DNA of 64,000 nucleotides from positions 56,291,533 through 56,355,532 of the forward strand of contig NC_090444.1 in assembly GCF_031143425.1 (NCBI RefSeq), in the 5' to 3' direction. Shown here in pieces: positions 41,791 through 53,347 of the stretch (within the stretch, counting starts at the first letter, position 1; each line of letters starts with the position of its first letter). The notes under the pieces are model-generated. The model saw only the letters and a list, made by a program, of their open reading frames with translations, had not been told where the DNA came from and searched no databases. Source of the stretch: Pleurodeles waltl. Taxonomy: Eukaryota > Chordata > Amphibia > Caudata > Salamandridae. The translations under genes and the position numbers were made by a program.

Positions 41791-42090
41791 TACCACTCCT
41801 GACTCCACTGCTCTTCTCAATACTACTCCAGACTCTACTGCTCTTCCCTATACCACTCCTGATTCCACTTCTCATATTTATACCACTCCTGACTCTACTG
41901 CTCCTCTCTTTACCACTCCTGACTCCACTGCTCTGCTCTATACTACTCCTGACTCTACTGCTCTTCTCTATCCCACTCCTGACTCTACTGTTCTTCTCTA
42001 TACTACTCCTGACTCTATTGCTCTGCTCCACTCAACTCCTGACTCTACTGCTTTTCTCTATAACACTCCTGCCTCCCATACTGTTCTCTA
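41791..42090 (+). repeat. 30-bp minisatellite, 10 units
   Basis: TACCACTCCT-type landmarks occur at 41791, 41821, 41851, 41881, 41911, 41941, 41971, 42001, 42031 and 42061, an exact 30-bp period. The unit is roughly TACCACTCCTGACTCTACTG plus CTCTTCTCTA. Because 30 is divisible by 3, frames stay open on both strands and produce Leu-rich or Ser/Arg-rich decapeptide repeats that are unlikely to be real proteins. Confidence 0.95.
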
Positions 42091-42780
42091 CTTTTCTTTT
42101 CTATACCACTAGCACCAACGCAGGCACCCTTGTACCATGATGCAAGGGTGTCTGCCTTGTTGGCAGGGCTGTTTTATGTAGGAAGAGGCACCTGCACAGA
42201 AACAATCCATGAAGGTTTTTTTCCAGAATGCAGCACATGCAGTAGGAGAAAAAACATGGAGAAATAAATGTATTTCTCCTCGAACCTTCTCCCTTGAGGA
42301 GGTGTATGATTTTCTCAAGTTTACACATCTTTGTAAAACTCAGAATGTGCCAAAACCCATGGATGTTTCATGGGAAATCCCACCACAATGCCCATGGAAC
42401 TCTCCCCTATTGTGGTGTAAGGAAACACAGTGACTTGTGATGCATTTCCTTACACCTTATCTATGAGGCTATGAAAAGCTGTGCATGGCTTCGTAGATAA
42501 GGGTCTGCACTCTGCAGTGCCAGAGCACCACAAAGGTGACTCACTGTTGGCGCATGGAGCTTGTAAATATGCCCCTATATTTATAATATGTCATAACAGA
42601 CCTTTATGTACAGGGTCTAGGCCATTTGGGATTGGGGGGTATCCAGACACTCTCGAAATAGAGTCAGAGTTTACATTTCAAAAATTGAGTTGATAATCTA
42701 CCTAAACGAGAGCTGTGATGTAAGCTAGTGATAATATTATCCCAAAATATGAATTTTAATTGGGTTTTGGAAGACAATGT
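42090..42780. other. No gene recognised
   Basis: Mixed sequence. Around 42110-42560 there are MITE-like words (GCACCAACGCAGGCACC, TTGTAAATATGCCCC). Nothing coding could be supported. Confidence 0.45.
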
Positions 42781-43470
42781 TAGGAAGGAAGGGTCAGTTC
42801 AGAAAGTCCAAAGCCACAGTTTGGTGAGCCAACATTCAATATACCTAATCCAGGGAAAAGTGGTGTTCTCATCTAGTTCCAAAAGTTCTCTCATACCATT
42901 CTGATATGGCGCAAGCTCCTGTACTGTCCAAATCCTCACCCAGAAGAGAAGAGGCCTTAACACTGCTACATGCTCTTCTCTCTTGAGTGCAACATCATAG
43001 AACATGGGGATAAGGGGAGTGCTTGTGGGACACGTATTCTCACTCTTGGTCAGCCTTTTCACATTTGAATGTCCCCCAAATTTTGGCACCATATAGGGCC
43101 ACTACTTGTGCTTTTAAGCTATAGAGGTCAATAGCGGGAAGACTGGTCTGGGCAATGTTGCCTGATGATTTTTGAAGATTGCCATAGCTCTATGCAGAAG
43201 TACTGCCCTTTGTTTTGAATGTGCGATGTACAGGATAATTTACTATCAAACATAATAGCCACACACTAAAGTTTTGGTACACGTTTAAGCATCTTCTGCT
43301 ACAGAAATAAATCCCCTCTGAATGACTTGTGGGGTCTGATCCCCCTAAATTTGGTCTTAGTAGCATTAATCTCCAGTCCCTTGTTTTCACAATATGTGTT
43401 AAAATTATCCAATAATTGCTGCAATCTTCCAATCCTCAGGGCCCCATTATTCCAATACAAGAAGTTACAC
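42780..43470 (-). pseudogene. LINE reverse transcriptase C-terminal fragment
   Basis: Minus-strand frames contain LQQLLDNFNTYCENKGLEIN followed by TKTKF, the usual stretch just after the RT catalytic motif in non-LTR elements. Farther on, EEHVAVLRPLLFWVRIWTV and LPW-like words match the post-RT region. The pieces lie in different frames with several stops, so this is an old fragment. The exact clade is not decided. Confidence 0.6.
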
Positions 43471-43639
43471 AGCACTCCGTTTCTCAATCCTCACCCACTG
43501 CCTTTCTGTTATTCCAGCACAGGGCCAGGATTACGCTCTGTCTATACCCCTAATCCTGATCTGAAGTGCCCCAATAATGCTGTATCAGGGTTCACATACA
43601 CCTAATGAACCTCCTGCTGTTCTGCGGTGCCTACTGCTG

Positions 43640-44540
43640 TTCCACACTCTGACTTCTGTTTGAGGATGTAGTGGTACAAATTAAATCTATTCTTAGATAC
43701 AATCTTTATTTGGGAGGGCTTGTTTCACTTAGCTCACTCCTTTCTTTCCTTAACTCCCTTTACTCTCAATATTTTCTTTCTTCCTCACTTTTCTCTTTCC
43801 AGCTCTTAAAATCCACATATTAACAGTTTTGCTCTTTCTTTCAACTGTTTATTTCTACTCCTCTCCTTTTTTTAAATTTCCCTCTTCCTCTTGCTACTTC
43901 CTTATTCAAACTTATAAAAACTTTTATATTTCTTTCCTTGTTTCATTCCTCTCTTTTTTCATTAGTTGTTCATTCTTTCACTCTATTTTCTCTTCCCTTC
44001 ATTCTTTCTTTGTCTTTTTTATTTGCTCTTTCCTTTGACTCAGTAAACATCCTTTCACTTTTTTTTTGATCTTTCTTCCTTCCTCTGCTGTTTTTCTTAT
44101 CTTTATCTGTCAATTCATGTATTACTATAAATCCCTCTTTTTCCTATCTGTATGTGGAAGCCACAAGTTACTAGTCGGGACCCTAAGTGTTAAAGTTGTT
44201 TTCCAATTCTGTGTCTGTGGGAAATATGTTAGTACATACATGCCCTGGTTCTTTTATTGCGTGTTTCTCTCACCATCTCTCTTTTTTCTCTGATGTTAAT
44301 TTTTTTTCACACTTCTTTCATTATTTTTTTCCTCTTTATCTTTCATTCAGTAGCTTCCTTTCTTTTTTTCCTTTGTATCATGTTTGCTCTATTCTCTTAG
44401 TTTTGGTTTAATTTTCTGTTTCTTTATTTCCCTTACTTCTTTTATTTCTTTGTGACCCCTTTCTCTTTCTTCCTTTTGTTTGTTGTATTCATTTTGCTTC
44501 TCTTTTTCTGCCCCATTCGCTTTCTCTCCTGAGGTCTAGT
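43640..44540. repeat. Pyrimidine-rich (TTC/TTTC) low-complexity DNA
   Basis: Dense TTTCTTTCC and CTTTCTC words run on the plus strand. No coding feature was found. Confidence 0.75.
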
Positions 44541-45039
44541 TATCAAAAGAGCAACAGGTGCAGTGGCACCGGGCCCAGGAACCTATGGGCTTCACTCAAC
44601 TCTAATTACTGCTCTATTTTCCTACTGAAATTGCAGTCAACCATTTTCCTTTCTTACTCCAGAGCCCATGACAATGTAACTACGCCACTTGTCCTCTCCA
44701 TATTTACTCCTGACTCCCTCTTTCCTTTCACCCTCCAATCCATCCCAAAATATATTTTTCTTATGGTGCTTTGAGCATTACACTCTCATGCCAAAAGTTT
44801 ATTTCTGATAAAGGTTTATATGAGAAATGTATATTTTTCTAAGATAGAGGAATAAGGTAAATGGAGGTGCTTTAGTTAAATCCTGGACCACTGGAATGAC
44901 ATGGCAGGAAAAGATGAAATTATGTGGCAGGGTTGACCAATCTGTGTAGCAAGAAAAGTCCAGTTATGAATGTACAATGCCAGTCGCTATAACTCAAAAA
45001 AATGGGAGATCCATTGCATTGAAAATGCTTGTTATACAT

Positions 45040-46870
45040 ATAAGGCACCCCTAAGGTAGGCCCTAGGTAGCCCCATGGGCAGGGAACAGTGCATGTTAAA
45101 GGTAGGACATTTACTAGTGTGTTTTTATCTCCTAACAGTGAAATACTGCCAAATTAGTTTTTCAATGTTGCAAGGCCTATCTCTCTCATAGGTTAACATT
45201 GGGGCTGCATTTAAATAACTTTTAAGTGCAGTTTCCCTTTGGAGGCAGATCGAGATGTATAGTGTGGGGTCTCTAAACTCACAATTTAAAAATACATCTT
45301 TTGGAAAAGTTGTTTTTTAGATTATCAGTTTGAAAATGCCACTTTTAGAAAGTAGGCATTTTCTTGCTTGAATCATTCTGTGACTCTGCCTGCTTGTGTA
45401 TTCCCTCACTGGGTCAGACTGACAGTAGGCTGTTTGTGAATCTACACTAGACAGTCACAGAAAGAGAGCTAGGGTGTAGCCTGCATATCCTGATGGGCCA
45501 TCTGGGCTAGGGTAGAAGGAGGAGTGGTCACTTACACCTGAAAGGGCTGTGTCTGCCTTCACACAATGCAGTCTCCAATCTCCTGGGGTGAGTCTGGGCA
45601 AGGCAGGATCTTGTGAACAACAGAGACGTTCCTTTTAAGTTTGCCTACTTCAAAGGCAGAAAGGGGTATAAGTATTGGACCCAAAACCCCAGATTTTTAG
45701 ATTGCTTCTGGATACAAGAGGAACCTCTCCAAAGGAGACAAGCTCAAGAGCTAGAGGAGGAGTATTGCCCATTTGCCAGTGACTGTGCTTTGCTGCGTTG
45801 GTCTGCAGTTGCTGCTTCTGCCTAAAAGAGGACAAAGGCTGGACTTTGTGGTATATTCCTGCTAGTGAAGTGTCTCCAAGGGCTTGGATTGAGTTTGCCT
45901 CTAGTTTTGAAGTCTCAGGGCCATCAAAGATTTCCTCTACCAGCACCTGGACTCTCTGCTGAAACTCTTACACTGCCAAGTAGTGCCCTCCCCAGTCCCT
46001 GGTCCCTTGAAAGGTGAAGCTGGTGGAACCCACGTGGAAATCCACGCACAGGAGCTGTGCGGGGAAAATATCGACACACCACCTGCAACCCGACTTTAAA
46101 AATGATGGGCCACCTGCATCACAGCTGAAAATGGATGTACCACCTGCATTGTGGTTGAGAAATCGATGCATCACCTGCATTGCAGCTAAAGAAATGACAC
46201 AATATCCACTTGCGGCTGCTGAAAATGGCGCAATCCCCACGCAGCACAGTTTTTCATCACTGTGCAGCTGGATTTTGCACGCATCATCGCTAGGTGTCAA
46301 AATCATTGTGAACCTGCACGGATCGGAGGTACTGCATCCAGAAATTGACACATCGCTCTCTTGTGGGAGAGAATACCGGTGCATTGCCTACCCGACCATA
46401 GAAGAAACGATGCACAGCCTGACTTGAGAATATGGAATTGACATATTTCTAACTTTTCTGCCGCAAGTTCGCCTGTGCAGCTTTATTTTTGACGCAAACC
46501 AGGTACTTTATCTAACAACAATGTATCCATAGTTTTTTATGGACTAAGATTCTACATTTTAATAATTCATAGCTTCACTTGTGTATGTTGGATTTTTGTA
46601 ATTTTGGTCTTGTTTGATTTAGATAAATATTGGCTATTTCTCTGAACTGGTGTGGTGTCCATTTTGGTAGTGTTTTCACTGTATTACTGTGTGTTTTGGT
46701 GCAAATACTTTACACTTTGCCTTTGAGATAAGCCTGAATGCGTGTGCCATGCTACCAAGGGGGTGAGCAACGGTTACCTTAAGCGTGTACCTCCAATGCC
46801 CTGACTAGAGTGAGGGTCCCTGATTAGACAGAGTGCAAACTGACTGCCAACCAGAAACCCCATTTCTAAC
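45040..46870. repeat. Repeat A, diverged right-end copy
   Basis: From AAGGCACCCCTAAGGTAGGC to TGACTGCCAACCAGAAACCC plus CATTTCTAAC the order of landmarks follows the last 1.8 kb of repeat A, but with many substitutions and indels. It ends with the same TTTCTAAC edge, then passes directly into an L2 LINE fragment. The divergence shows that repeat A has been in this genome much longer than the three young copies. Confidence 0.8.
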
Positions 46871-47790
46871 AATTCCCCTTCCAAGAACTCTGCCACACTC
46901 TATCAGACTATTTGCACAGCAAGATAGCCAACATCTACAACAACATCTAGCCCCAACTCACAGATATTAACTTCAACAACCTCAACCCAACCACTCACAC
47001 CAACCAAGTAATCACCACATGAAACCAGATCGCAACGTACAACACTGTAGCCATCATGTCCACCATCCACTCTGGAGCACACACCAATCCCAGTCCCCAT
47101 CACTTATTCAACCTAGGAACTAAGGAATTCTGTACAGAACTCACCAACATCCTCAATGCAGCCATTACAATGGTAGCCTTCGCTAACAGATGGAAGCATG
47201 CAGAGGTAAAACCGCTTCTCAAGAAAATCTCTGCGGATCCCAGTGAACTGAAAAATTACTGCACCACCTCACTGCTCCTATACACCACAAAAGTACTCAA
47301 GAAGGCCATCAACCACCAGCTCACAGAACACCTGGAGAAAAACAACTTCCTCAAGGCCTACCAATCCAGCTTCTGCACCAACCACAGCACAGAAACTGCC
47401 CATATCACAGCCACAGGTGACATCAGATCTCTCCTTGACCACAGAGCAGCCCTGACCCTCCTCATCTTATCAACGGCATTCAATTCAATAGACCGAACAG
47501 CATTGGTGTGCAGGAAAATGCCCTCAAATGGGTTGCCTCATTCTTCACAGGATGACTGCAGAGAATCCACCTACCACCCTTCCCCTCCAAACCTAAGAGC
47601 ATCATCTGCAGCGTACCCCAAGCACCAACACCTACATGGCTCCCCTCACTAACATGTCAGATCCCAAAAATTCAACATCATATCCTATTCAGGCAACAGA
47701 CAACTCATCCTCTTACTCAGCAAAGACCACCACCAGAAGTAATTTCTGCAATGCCATAACCAGTTTCGCCAAACGGATGAGAACTAGCTT
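46871..47790 (+). pseudogene. L2-type LINE reverse transcriptase fragment
   Basis: The open frame 47056-47652 contains FANRWKHAEVKPLLKKISAD, the LKNYCTTSLLLYTTKVLKKA region, NHSTETA and DHRAALTLLILSTAFNSIDR. These are the first RT blocks of L2/CR1-group LINEs, including the first catalytic Asp region, where the conserved Asp-x-Asp part is changed (STAFNSID). Frames before and after are disrupted. The endonuclease domain and 3' end are absent. Confidence 0.8.
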
Positions 47791-47819
47791 ACATAGCTCT
47801 GATATGCATTTTCCTATGC

Positions 47820-48345
47820 ACCTTGAACTTTCAAAGATAGCACTTTAATATACCAACCTATTGCATTTTAGACTTAAATAATTTATTTTACTTGTCTCAT
47901 GGAGTTACATACTAGATTTGCTGGCACGTTCCCAGGTATCATTATGTTATACACTGACACAGTGATGCAACGCACTGTTAGGGGATCAGCCTCAGTTTCC
48001 ATGAAAAAGCAAACCACCCTGCTGCAACCCATGTTTGAGTTTGTGGATGTGGGTAGGTATTCAGCAAAGATTACAAATTGGCAAATAAGTGAATCAGAGC
48101 CCTCAAAGTGCCACATGGGTATTTCCCTCTACATTATATCTCAGTAATATTTTTATTGATCCTCCTAATAGCTACAGAGGATTCTTTTATCCATGTATAC
48201 CCAGGGGACCTGAACAACCTGGGGAATGCATGAACATCTGATATATTTTCCTTACTACTCGTATCATGATTTTGTTCCATTAGCGAGTCCCATCTGTCAC
48301 TGTGTGAAGTGGCCTGTGCTGTGCCAGCTATGACACTTAGGCCCC
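47820..48345. repeat. Duplicated segment T, copy 2
   Basis: It is the partner of 35420-36443 without the MITE. It keeps the empty site GTTACATACTAGAT at about 47904-47918. Confidence 0.8.
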
Positions 48346-48600
48346 CTTGTGGATGGCGGTTGGACCTACGCCAATGCAGTAGTTCGAGTGCATTATTTTA
48401 ACTCTGGCAGTCGTGCCATGATGGGACCACCAGCACTGCCAGGATCAGAGATCTCGGAGGTCTGGTAGTTGCGGCGGTCATAATCTGCCAGGGAAAGCCC
48501 TGCAAGCACAATTATGACCTTGTTCTCTGCCTGCCATTTAATGGCGGTAGCTCTGTCATAAAAAGGCAGGCAGAGAACGGGTGCAGGGAGGAAATGGCAC
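48345..48600. repeat. GGCGG-rich repeat-like stretch
   Basis: Words such as GGATGGCGGTTGG, GTTGCGGCGGTCATAA and TAATGGCGGTAGC resemble Harbinger-type terminal sequence. No boundary could be set. Confidence 0.35.
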
Positions 48601-48639
48601 CATTTACGTAGGTCAAAATATTGGTTGCAAGGTCACAGT

Positions 48640-49450
48640 TTTCCACACTAACATGCAGGGAGGCACCTCAGGCGTCATGGATTTCTTCTGACAGTGTGGA
48701 GAACTGGTGTATGCACAGTTACCACACAACTGGGGTGGGATCTGATGCACAGTAACTTTGCATGCTCCAGTTTTGTTGATCCCTGGAATAAACATATCTG
48801 CTTTACATAAACACCCCATGAGCCTTCGAATGACTTTGCTACATCTCAACAGAAGAACAAGAACTGCAGAATATTATGGTACAATTACCTGGAACGAAGT
48901 TGCCCAAGAATAGAGGCTGTTCAACGATGCTGAACTTTTCTTTGGGAGCATCCTGCCATTTGTCCAAGCTAAAGCAACAGCTCGTTGAATCCAAATCTCA
49001 AGGTGGTAGCTCCTCAAACTCATCAACACCACCAATGATGGCTTCAGCCATAGAAGAGGAAATGTATACCCTAAGAATGATGATGCTGCAACACCGTTAC
49101 GTACTGGACCTTATGACAGTCATGCAAGGTGGAGTGCAGCAAGATAAGATCTGCATGCTTCACATTCATCTCAGCAAATGATAGAGAAAATCGAACTTCA
49201 TCAGAAGCAATACAGACACTGCATAATTTTGATACTAAAATGATAGAGGAAGGAGATGCACCAGATAGTGGTTCAGTGGTTGGTTTGCACCACTACCATC
49301 ATGGATGTCGGGACTGTTGGGGACTTTGTTACCAATTACTGTGATCTTGTTACTGATAGATTGTATGATACAAGTAATTTTAGCATACTGTGATCTTGTT
49401 ACTGATAGATTGTATGATACAAGTAATTTTAGCATGCATTTGGAGAATAA
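48640..49450 (+). pseudogene. Endogenous retrovirus env fragment (SU end, TM subunit)
   Basis: This is the remains of a retroviral envelope gene. Around 48670-48790 the plus strand shows a QCGELVYAQLPHNWGG-like stretch resembling the end of the surface subunit. At 49080-49150 LQHRYVLDLM followed by a Gly-Gly and a Cys-rich segment resembles the conserved heptad/immunosuppressive-like region of the transmembrane subunit, and about 49290-49400 encodes a hydrophobic membrane anchor. Stops (for example TGA at 48689-48691) and at least two frame changes break the gene, and gag and pol are absent. It is a nonfunctional relic. The viral group is uncertain; gamma- or epsilon-like elements are the nearest general fit. 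Confidence 0.65.
49338..49435 (+). repeat. 49-bp tandem duplication
   Basis: Two consecutive copies, 49338-49386 and 49387-49435, begin ACTGTGATCTTGTTACTGAT. They lie in the membrane-anchor end of the env relic. Confidence 0.97.
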
Positions 49451-49569
49451 CTGCTAAGCTGGCAGGGGCGTTTTCAGTTAGAATTCCAACACAGGTAGTA
49501 GATTAGTAGGACAACATGTATTACCTGCTGCCAAAGGCAGGTCTGAATGAAGTAGATGAAATATCAAAT

Positions 49570-49740
49570 AGAGAGGGGAATGTTGTATGTATGGTATATA
49601 AACAAGTAACATGATGTAAAAAATACGAAACACAAAAATATCACACAACATCAGGACCAAGCCAAAACCACATAGCTGTTTTAAGTTAAGAAAAGGTTTA
49701 GGCCCAACTCCCACACTTACCGGAATAAGGTGAAAAGTTC
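49570..49740 (+). repeat. Possible polypurine tract and start of the ERV 3' LTR
   Basis: AGAGAGGGGAA at 49570-49580 is directly followed by TGTTGTATG, the expected order of polypurine tract and LTR start, 130 bp past the env relic. The LTR end was not found and no second LTR exists in the window. Confidence 0.4.
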
Positions 49741-49969
49741 TCCTAAGAATGGAGTCAAATAGGAAACTTGAAAGGGTTTTTATTTAAAGGCCAACTAATG
49801 CCTAACTGATCTAAAAGCATTTACAACATCAGCACACAACTCACCCGGCACACACTCCATGCCTTCAAACAGATTGTGGCCTGATTAGACAATAAGTCCA
49901 TAATTGAAGAAGCTTAGAACACACTGGTGCTTGATTAAACAATGGATGCAGGTAAGAAACACTAAAGGG

Positions 49970-50460
49970 CATATTTATAGTCCCCTGGTGCCACCTTGCA
50001 CCACACTAGCACCATTATTTTTTACATTAATGAGGCCCAACAGGGCTGAAATCCCTGCGCTATATTTACTGAGTAGCGCAATGCATGCATTGTGCCACTC
50101 TGTAACCCTTTGTGCTACATTATACCTGCGCCAGGCATACTGTATGCAAAGTGGGCGTTCCCCTGTTAGGGGGGGCTGGAAAATTGGTGCAAGGTGCTCA
50201 GAGCAGGCATTAAAAGGGGGCTTCCATTATTTAGAATGGGCCCCTATGTACTCTGCAAGAGTAGCGCCAACATTTTGGAGCTGCTCCTGCAGAGTACATG
50301 AATAGCGTCAAGAAAAATGACACTATAGCCCCCTACCCTGCACCATGGTGCACCGTATTATAAATACGACGCACACATGGTGGCGGTAGGGGGTATTAAG
50401 GGGCGCAGGGAAAGTGGCGCTGCACTCGGTGCAGCACCACTTTCCTTAAATCTGCCCCTA
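49970..50460. mobile_element. MITE, same family as 35505-36018
   Basis: It begins AAGGGCATATTTATAGTCCC and ends ACTTTCCTTAAATCTGCCCC, with the family's central ATTGTGCCACTCTGTAACCC and GAGTACATGAATAGCGTC stretches. The right part is the same sequence as 1-120. Confidence 0.8.
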
Positions 50461-51980
50461 AGGGCCATATTTATGGATGGTTAGCGTCAACTTAGCACTT
50501 ATTTTGGCACTAAAATGGTGCTAACCTAACTCTATACTTTTATTTCAATTCTATGCCCATCAAGAGTCAAAATGTTGGAGTTAGCACTAAGTTTAGGATG
50601 CGCAAACCCATCTTTCGTCACTGAGATGCAAGGTAGGCGTTCCCATTCTAAACATGATGCTAGCCCCCCCCAGGGCCATATTTACCTCCCGGTGCAGAAA
50701 CTACATGCGGGTGGGAAGAGGACCTATATAATGGCACTAAGCCCGCTAGGCAGGAGCCATTTTTTGGCTGCTTGTGCATCAGTAACTGTTGCTCGGCTGA
50801 CTAGCAGCAAAAGTTTTCCCGCTAACCAGCCTAACATAATTTCTGACCCACTAGCGCCATTCCCCCTGAAGCCACCCCGACTAGCGTCTTTTTTTTTTTG
50901 CTAGCCATTCCTTAGTGCCACTGTGCGTCATTCCATAAATATGACACACGGATGGCTTTAAGGAATGGTGTTAGCCAGCGTTGAGAAAAATGACACAACT
51001 GCATTAGCGCAATTGTGCGCTAATCTTCATTTATATAGGCCTACATTCTGAGCACACGGAGCCCTCAGGCACACAGTGCTGCCAGCACACAATCTAAGGA
51101 GTGCACATCTACTATGAAACACCCATGCGTTCTTAGACAAAAAACATGCCCTGTCAAAAAGCATTGTTAAATGGTTAATGAAATGTCTAATGGTTTAGTT
51201 CAGGAATTCAGGGTTATACAGTCACATGTCTTTAAGTGTTTTCTGCCTTGAATTTGTAACTTACAAATTACTATTATTTACTATGTGGAATAAAGCCTTG
51301 TATTGAATTGTATAAAAAGGTCTGCCTGCGGGAACAGGCATTTGAGATAAACTGCTTAGGTAGCTTGAGGGTGCTGAGGTGCAGTCTGTAGTGATCTTCT
51401 CCCTGTCACAACAGTTAGTACATACTGTCTTTGGATTGCCAAGAAGAGTCTGCATTTCTATTTGAGTTGGGAGCGTTTTGCCCACCTCGTAACGTGTTCA
51501 TGTGTTATTTACTGCATATGATTCAGACAGCTGCTTATGCTGCTTTATATTGTCTTTCTGATCTTGTAAATATGACCTCAGTAACTTGATTTGTGTGTTT
51601 CCCTTTTTCTTATTGTTAATAATTTACTTTGCAAAGCTATTTTGGTTGATACAGTTGAGACATTATTGTATGCTATTGTGATAGGATTGGGCATTGTATC
51701 TTCAGATGGCAGTTTATTCCTTCTTTCCACTTTGTGTACTTTCAGTGCTTTGCTCCAGTTCAAATCTTTTCACAGCTAGTAGAAAGATCCCACACCAGAT
51801 GCAAGACTACCACATCAATTAAGAAACAATTTTGATTCCATCTAACAAGAGCCCCACATTTAAAGCAGGGCTTCTACTGATAACTATTTTGGAATGGTAA
51901 CGAGTACATTTGAATAATGAGCAATACTCCATATGGAATGTCTATGAGCTTCCCAAAACTTGCAATGAGGCTATAATTAG
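50343..51980. repeat. Right copy of the 1.6-kb duplicated segment
   Basis: It is the partner of 1-1645. Here it continues without a break into the intact WAP exon, which shows that 51000-52134 is the sequence downstream of that exon, most likely 3'UTR. Confidence 0.85.
51713..51718 (-). promoter_or_regulatory. Candidate polyadenylation signal AATAAA for the WAP gene
   Basis: The minus strand reads AATAAA about 420 bp downstream of the WAP stop codon at 52135. It is kept in the copy at 1375 but changed at 38 kb. The assignment rests on position only. Confidence 0.35.
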
Positions 51981-52134
51981 GCATACACTTGGTAATTTTG
52001 TAAATTTAAAGTTAGATTACGGACCACTGGGATTCAGCTTGCAGTTTCCAAGGAGAGCTCTATGGTGTGCACATCAACACATCACATTATCTAACAAGCT
52101 GTAATAGGATCAGAGCAGTGAATCTGTGCCCTGT

Positions 52135-52307
52135 TCATAGACAGGCTTGCATTAGTACTGTGGCTGTCACAGGGTCTGTACACGCAAAGCCACAGCCATG
52201 CTGGCAGCACTTCTGGACCCCAACACAGTCAGTATCATGGTCGCATGTTCTGGGCAGAGGACTCATCATGCAGGTAAAGTTTACTGTAGGGCACACACCA
52301 GACTTCT
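52135..52307 (-). CDS. WAP-domain protein, terminal coding exon (intact)
   Basis: After an acceptor (TTTATTTATAG) the frame runs 56 codons to TGA at 52135-52137, entering in phase 1. It encodes a complete WAP core: KSGVCP, then cysteines at C-x6-C-x8-C-x5-C-x5-CC-x3-C-x3-C, with DHDTDC, GVQKCC, QHGC and GFACTDPV visible, and a short 11-residue tail. All eight cysteines are present and no defect is seen. The protein would be secreted; the signal peptide exon was not found and should lie upstream on the minus strand (above 52.3 kb), perhaps beyond repeat A copy 3. Likely functions for the family are protease inhibition or antimicrobial defence, but no inhibitory loop can be confirmed. Confidence 0.85.
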
Positions 52308-52769
52308 CTATAAATAAAACAACATTTGCAGAAATATTACATGACTTTATGATGCAAAAATATCACCAGGGGAAAAATATCACCAACGAGAATTGCGTGA
52401 TGCCCTCACCCATGGATTTTCAGTAGGAAGAGCATCCTATAAGTCTCAGAATTTCTTAGAAAAGAAGAAGGACTTATCAGTGTGAAGCCTTGGTTGAAAT
52501 TATAAAGATAGTAACTAAAGATATGTATCCATCACATCAGCCACCATTCATCACAGTCTCAGTTAGACACACCCCTGTTGTATGGAAGATAGTATAATAA
52601 AGTATTGTATGAATAGAATGCCTTATCTTTCAACAGTGTTTTGTGTTATCACGTTTGTTGACGATGTAATGAATATAGGTGACTCAACATTACATTTGCC
52701 ACATGGGGCCTGATTTAGATCTTGGCACTATTACTGCCAAATCGCCGCAGTAGCAGACAGTTTGGGTGT

Positions 52770-52925
52770 GACAATGGTTGTGAGAGTGTCTGCGTTGGTA
52801 TAACAGTGGGTGTGAGAGTGGGTGTCAGAATGCCTATCTGGGTGTGAGAGTGTCTGTTTTGGTGTGACAGTGGGTGTGAGAGTGTCTGTCCGGGTGCACC
52901 AGTGGGTGTGAGAGTGTAAAAATCT
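52770..52925 (+). repeat. GTGTGAGAGTGTCTG tandem array outside repeat A
   Basis: It has the same word family as 3550-3790 but lies about 0.4 kb to the left of repeat A copy 3. Confidence 0.75.
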
Positions 52926-53347
52926 GGCTTGGTGTGTGGTGGGTACCTAAGGTATTTACACTTATACCAGGTCCAGGTATCCCCTATTAGTAATACGTAG
53001 GTAGTGTCTAGAAGCCAGGTTTGCTGGAGGTAGCTGTGGGTGATCAGTCAAGGCTTATCTAGGAGACATGCAAAGCTCATGCAATACCACTGTAGTCACA
53101 CCTCACTTATACACATGAAAGAATACCCTCAGTGTTACAAAAATAAAGGTACTTTATTATGGTAATACAACACCAAAATCACTATAGAGGCAATACTCCC
53201 TTGGGGTGAAGTAATACACAAGTTATATACACTAGTTATCAGAAATAGGCATAAGAATATTTAGAAAACAGTCAAAATAGTATAAAACATAATAGAGAAT
53301 AGGGGACCTAAGGGGAGCACAAACCATACTCTAAAAAGATGGAATGC
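52926..53347. repeat. LTR-like or repeat A-associated sequence
   Basis: AAAATCTGGCTTGGTGTGTG to CTCTAAAAAGATGGAATGC contains AT-rich stretches and AATAAA at 53144. It occurs once in the window. It may be part of repeat A missing from the other copies, or a separate LTR. Confidence 0.35.

Noticed and set aside
41727..42140. Leu-rich plus-strand and Ser/Arg-rich minus-strand frames.
   Set aside because: They are low-complexity translations of a 30-bp minisatellite and pyrimidine-rich DNA.
48613..48849. A minus-strand frame with an acceptor-like TTCCAG and a K-x-G-x-C start resembling another WAP exon.
   Set aside because: The later cysteine spacing does not fit WAP and the CC pair is missing. 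The plus strand reads as a coherent retroviral env stretch across the same bases.
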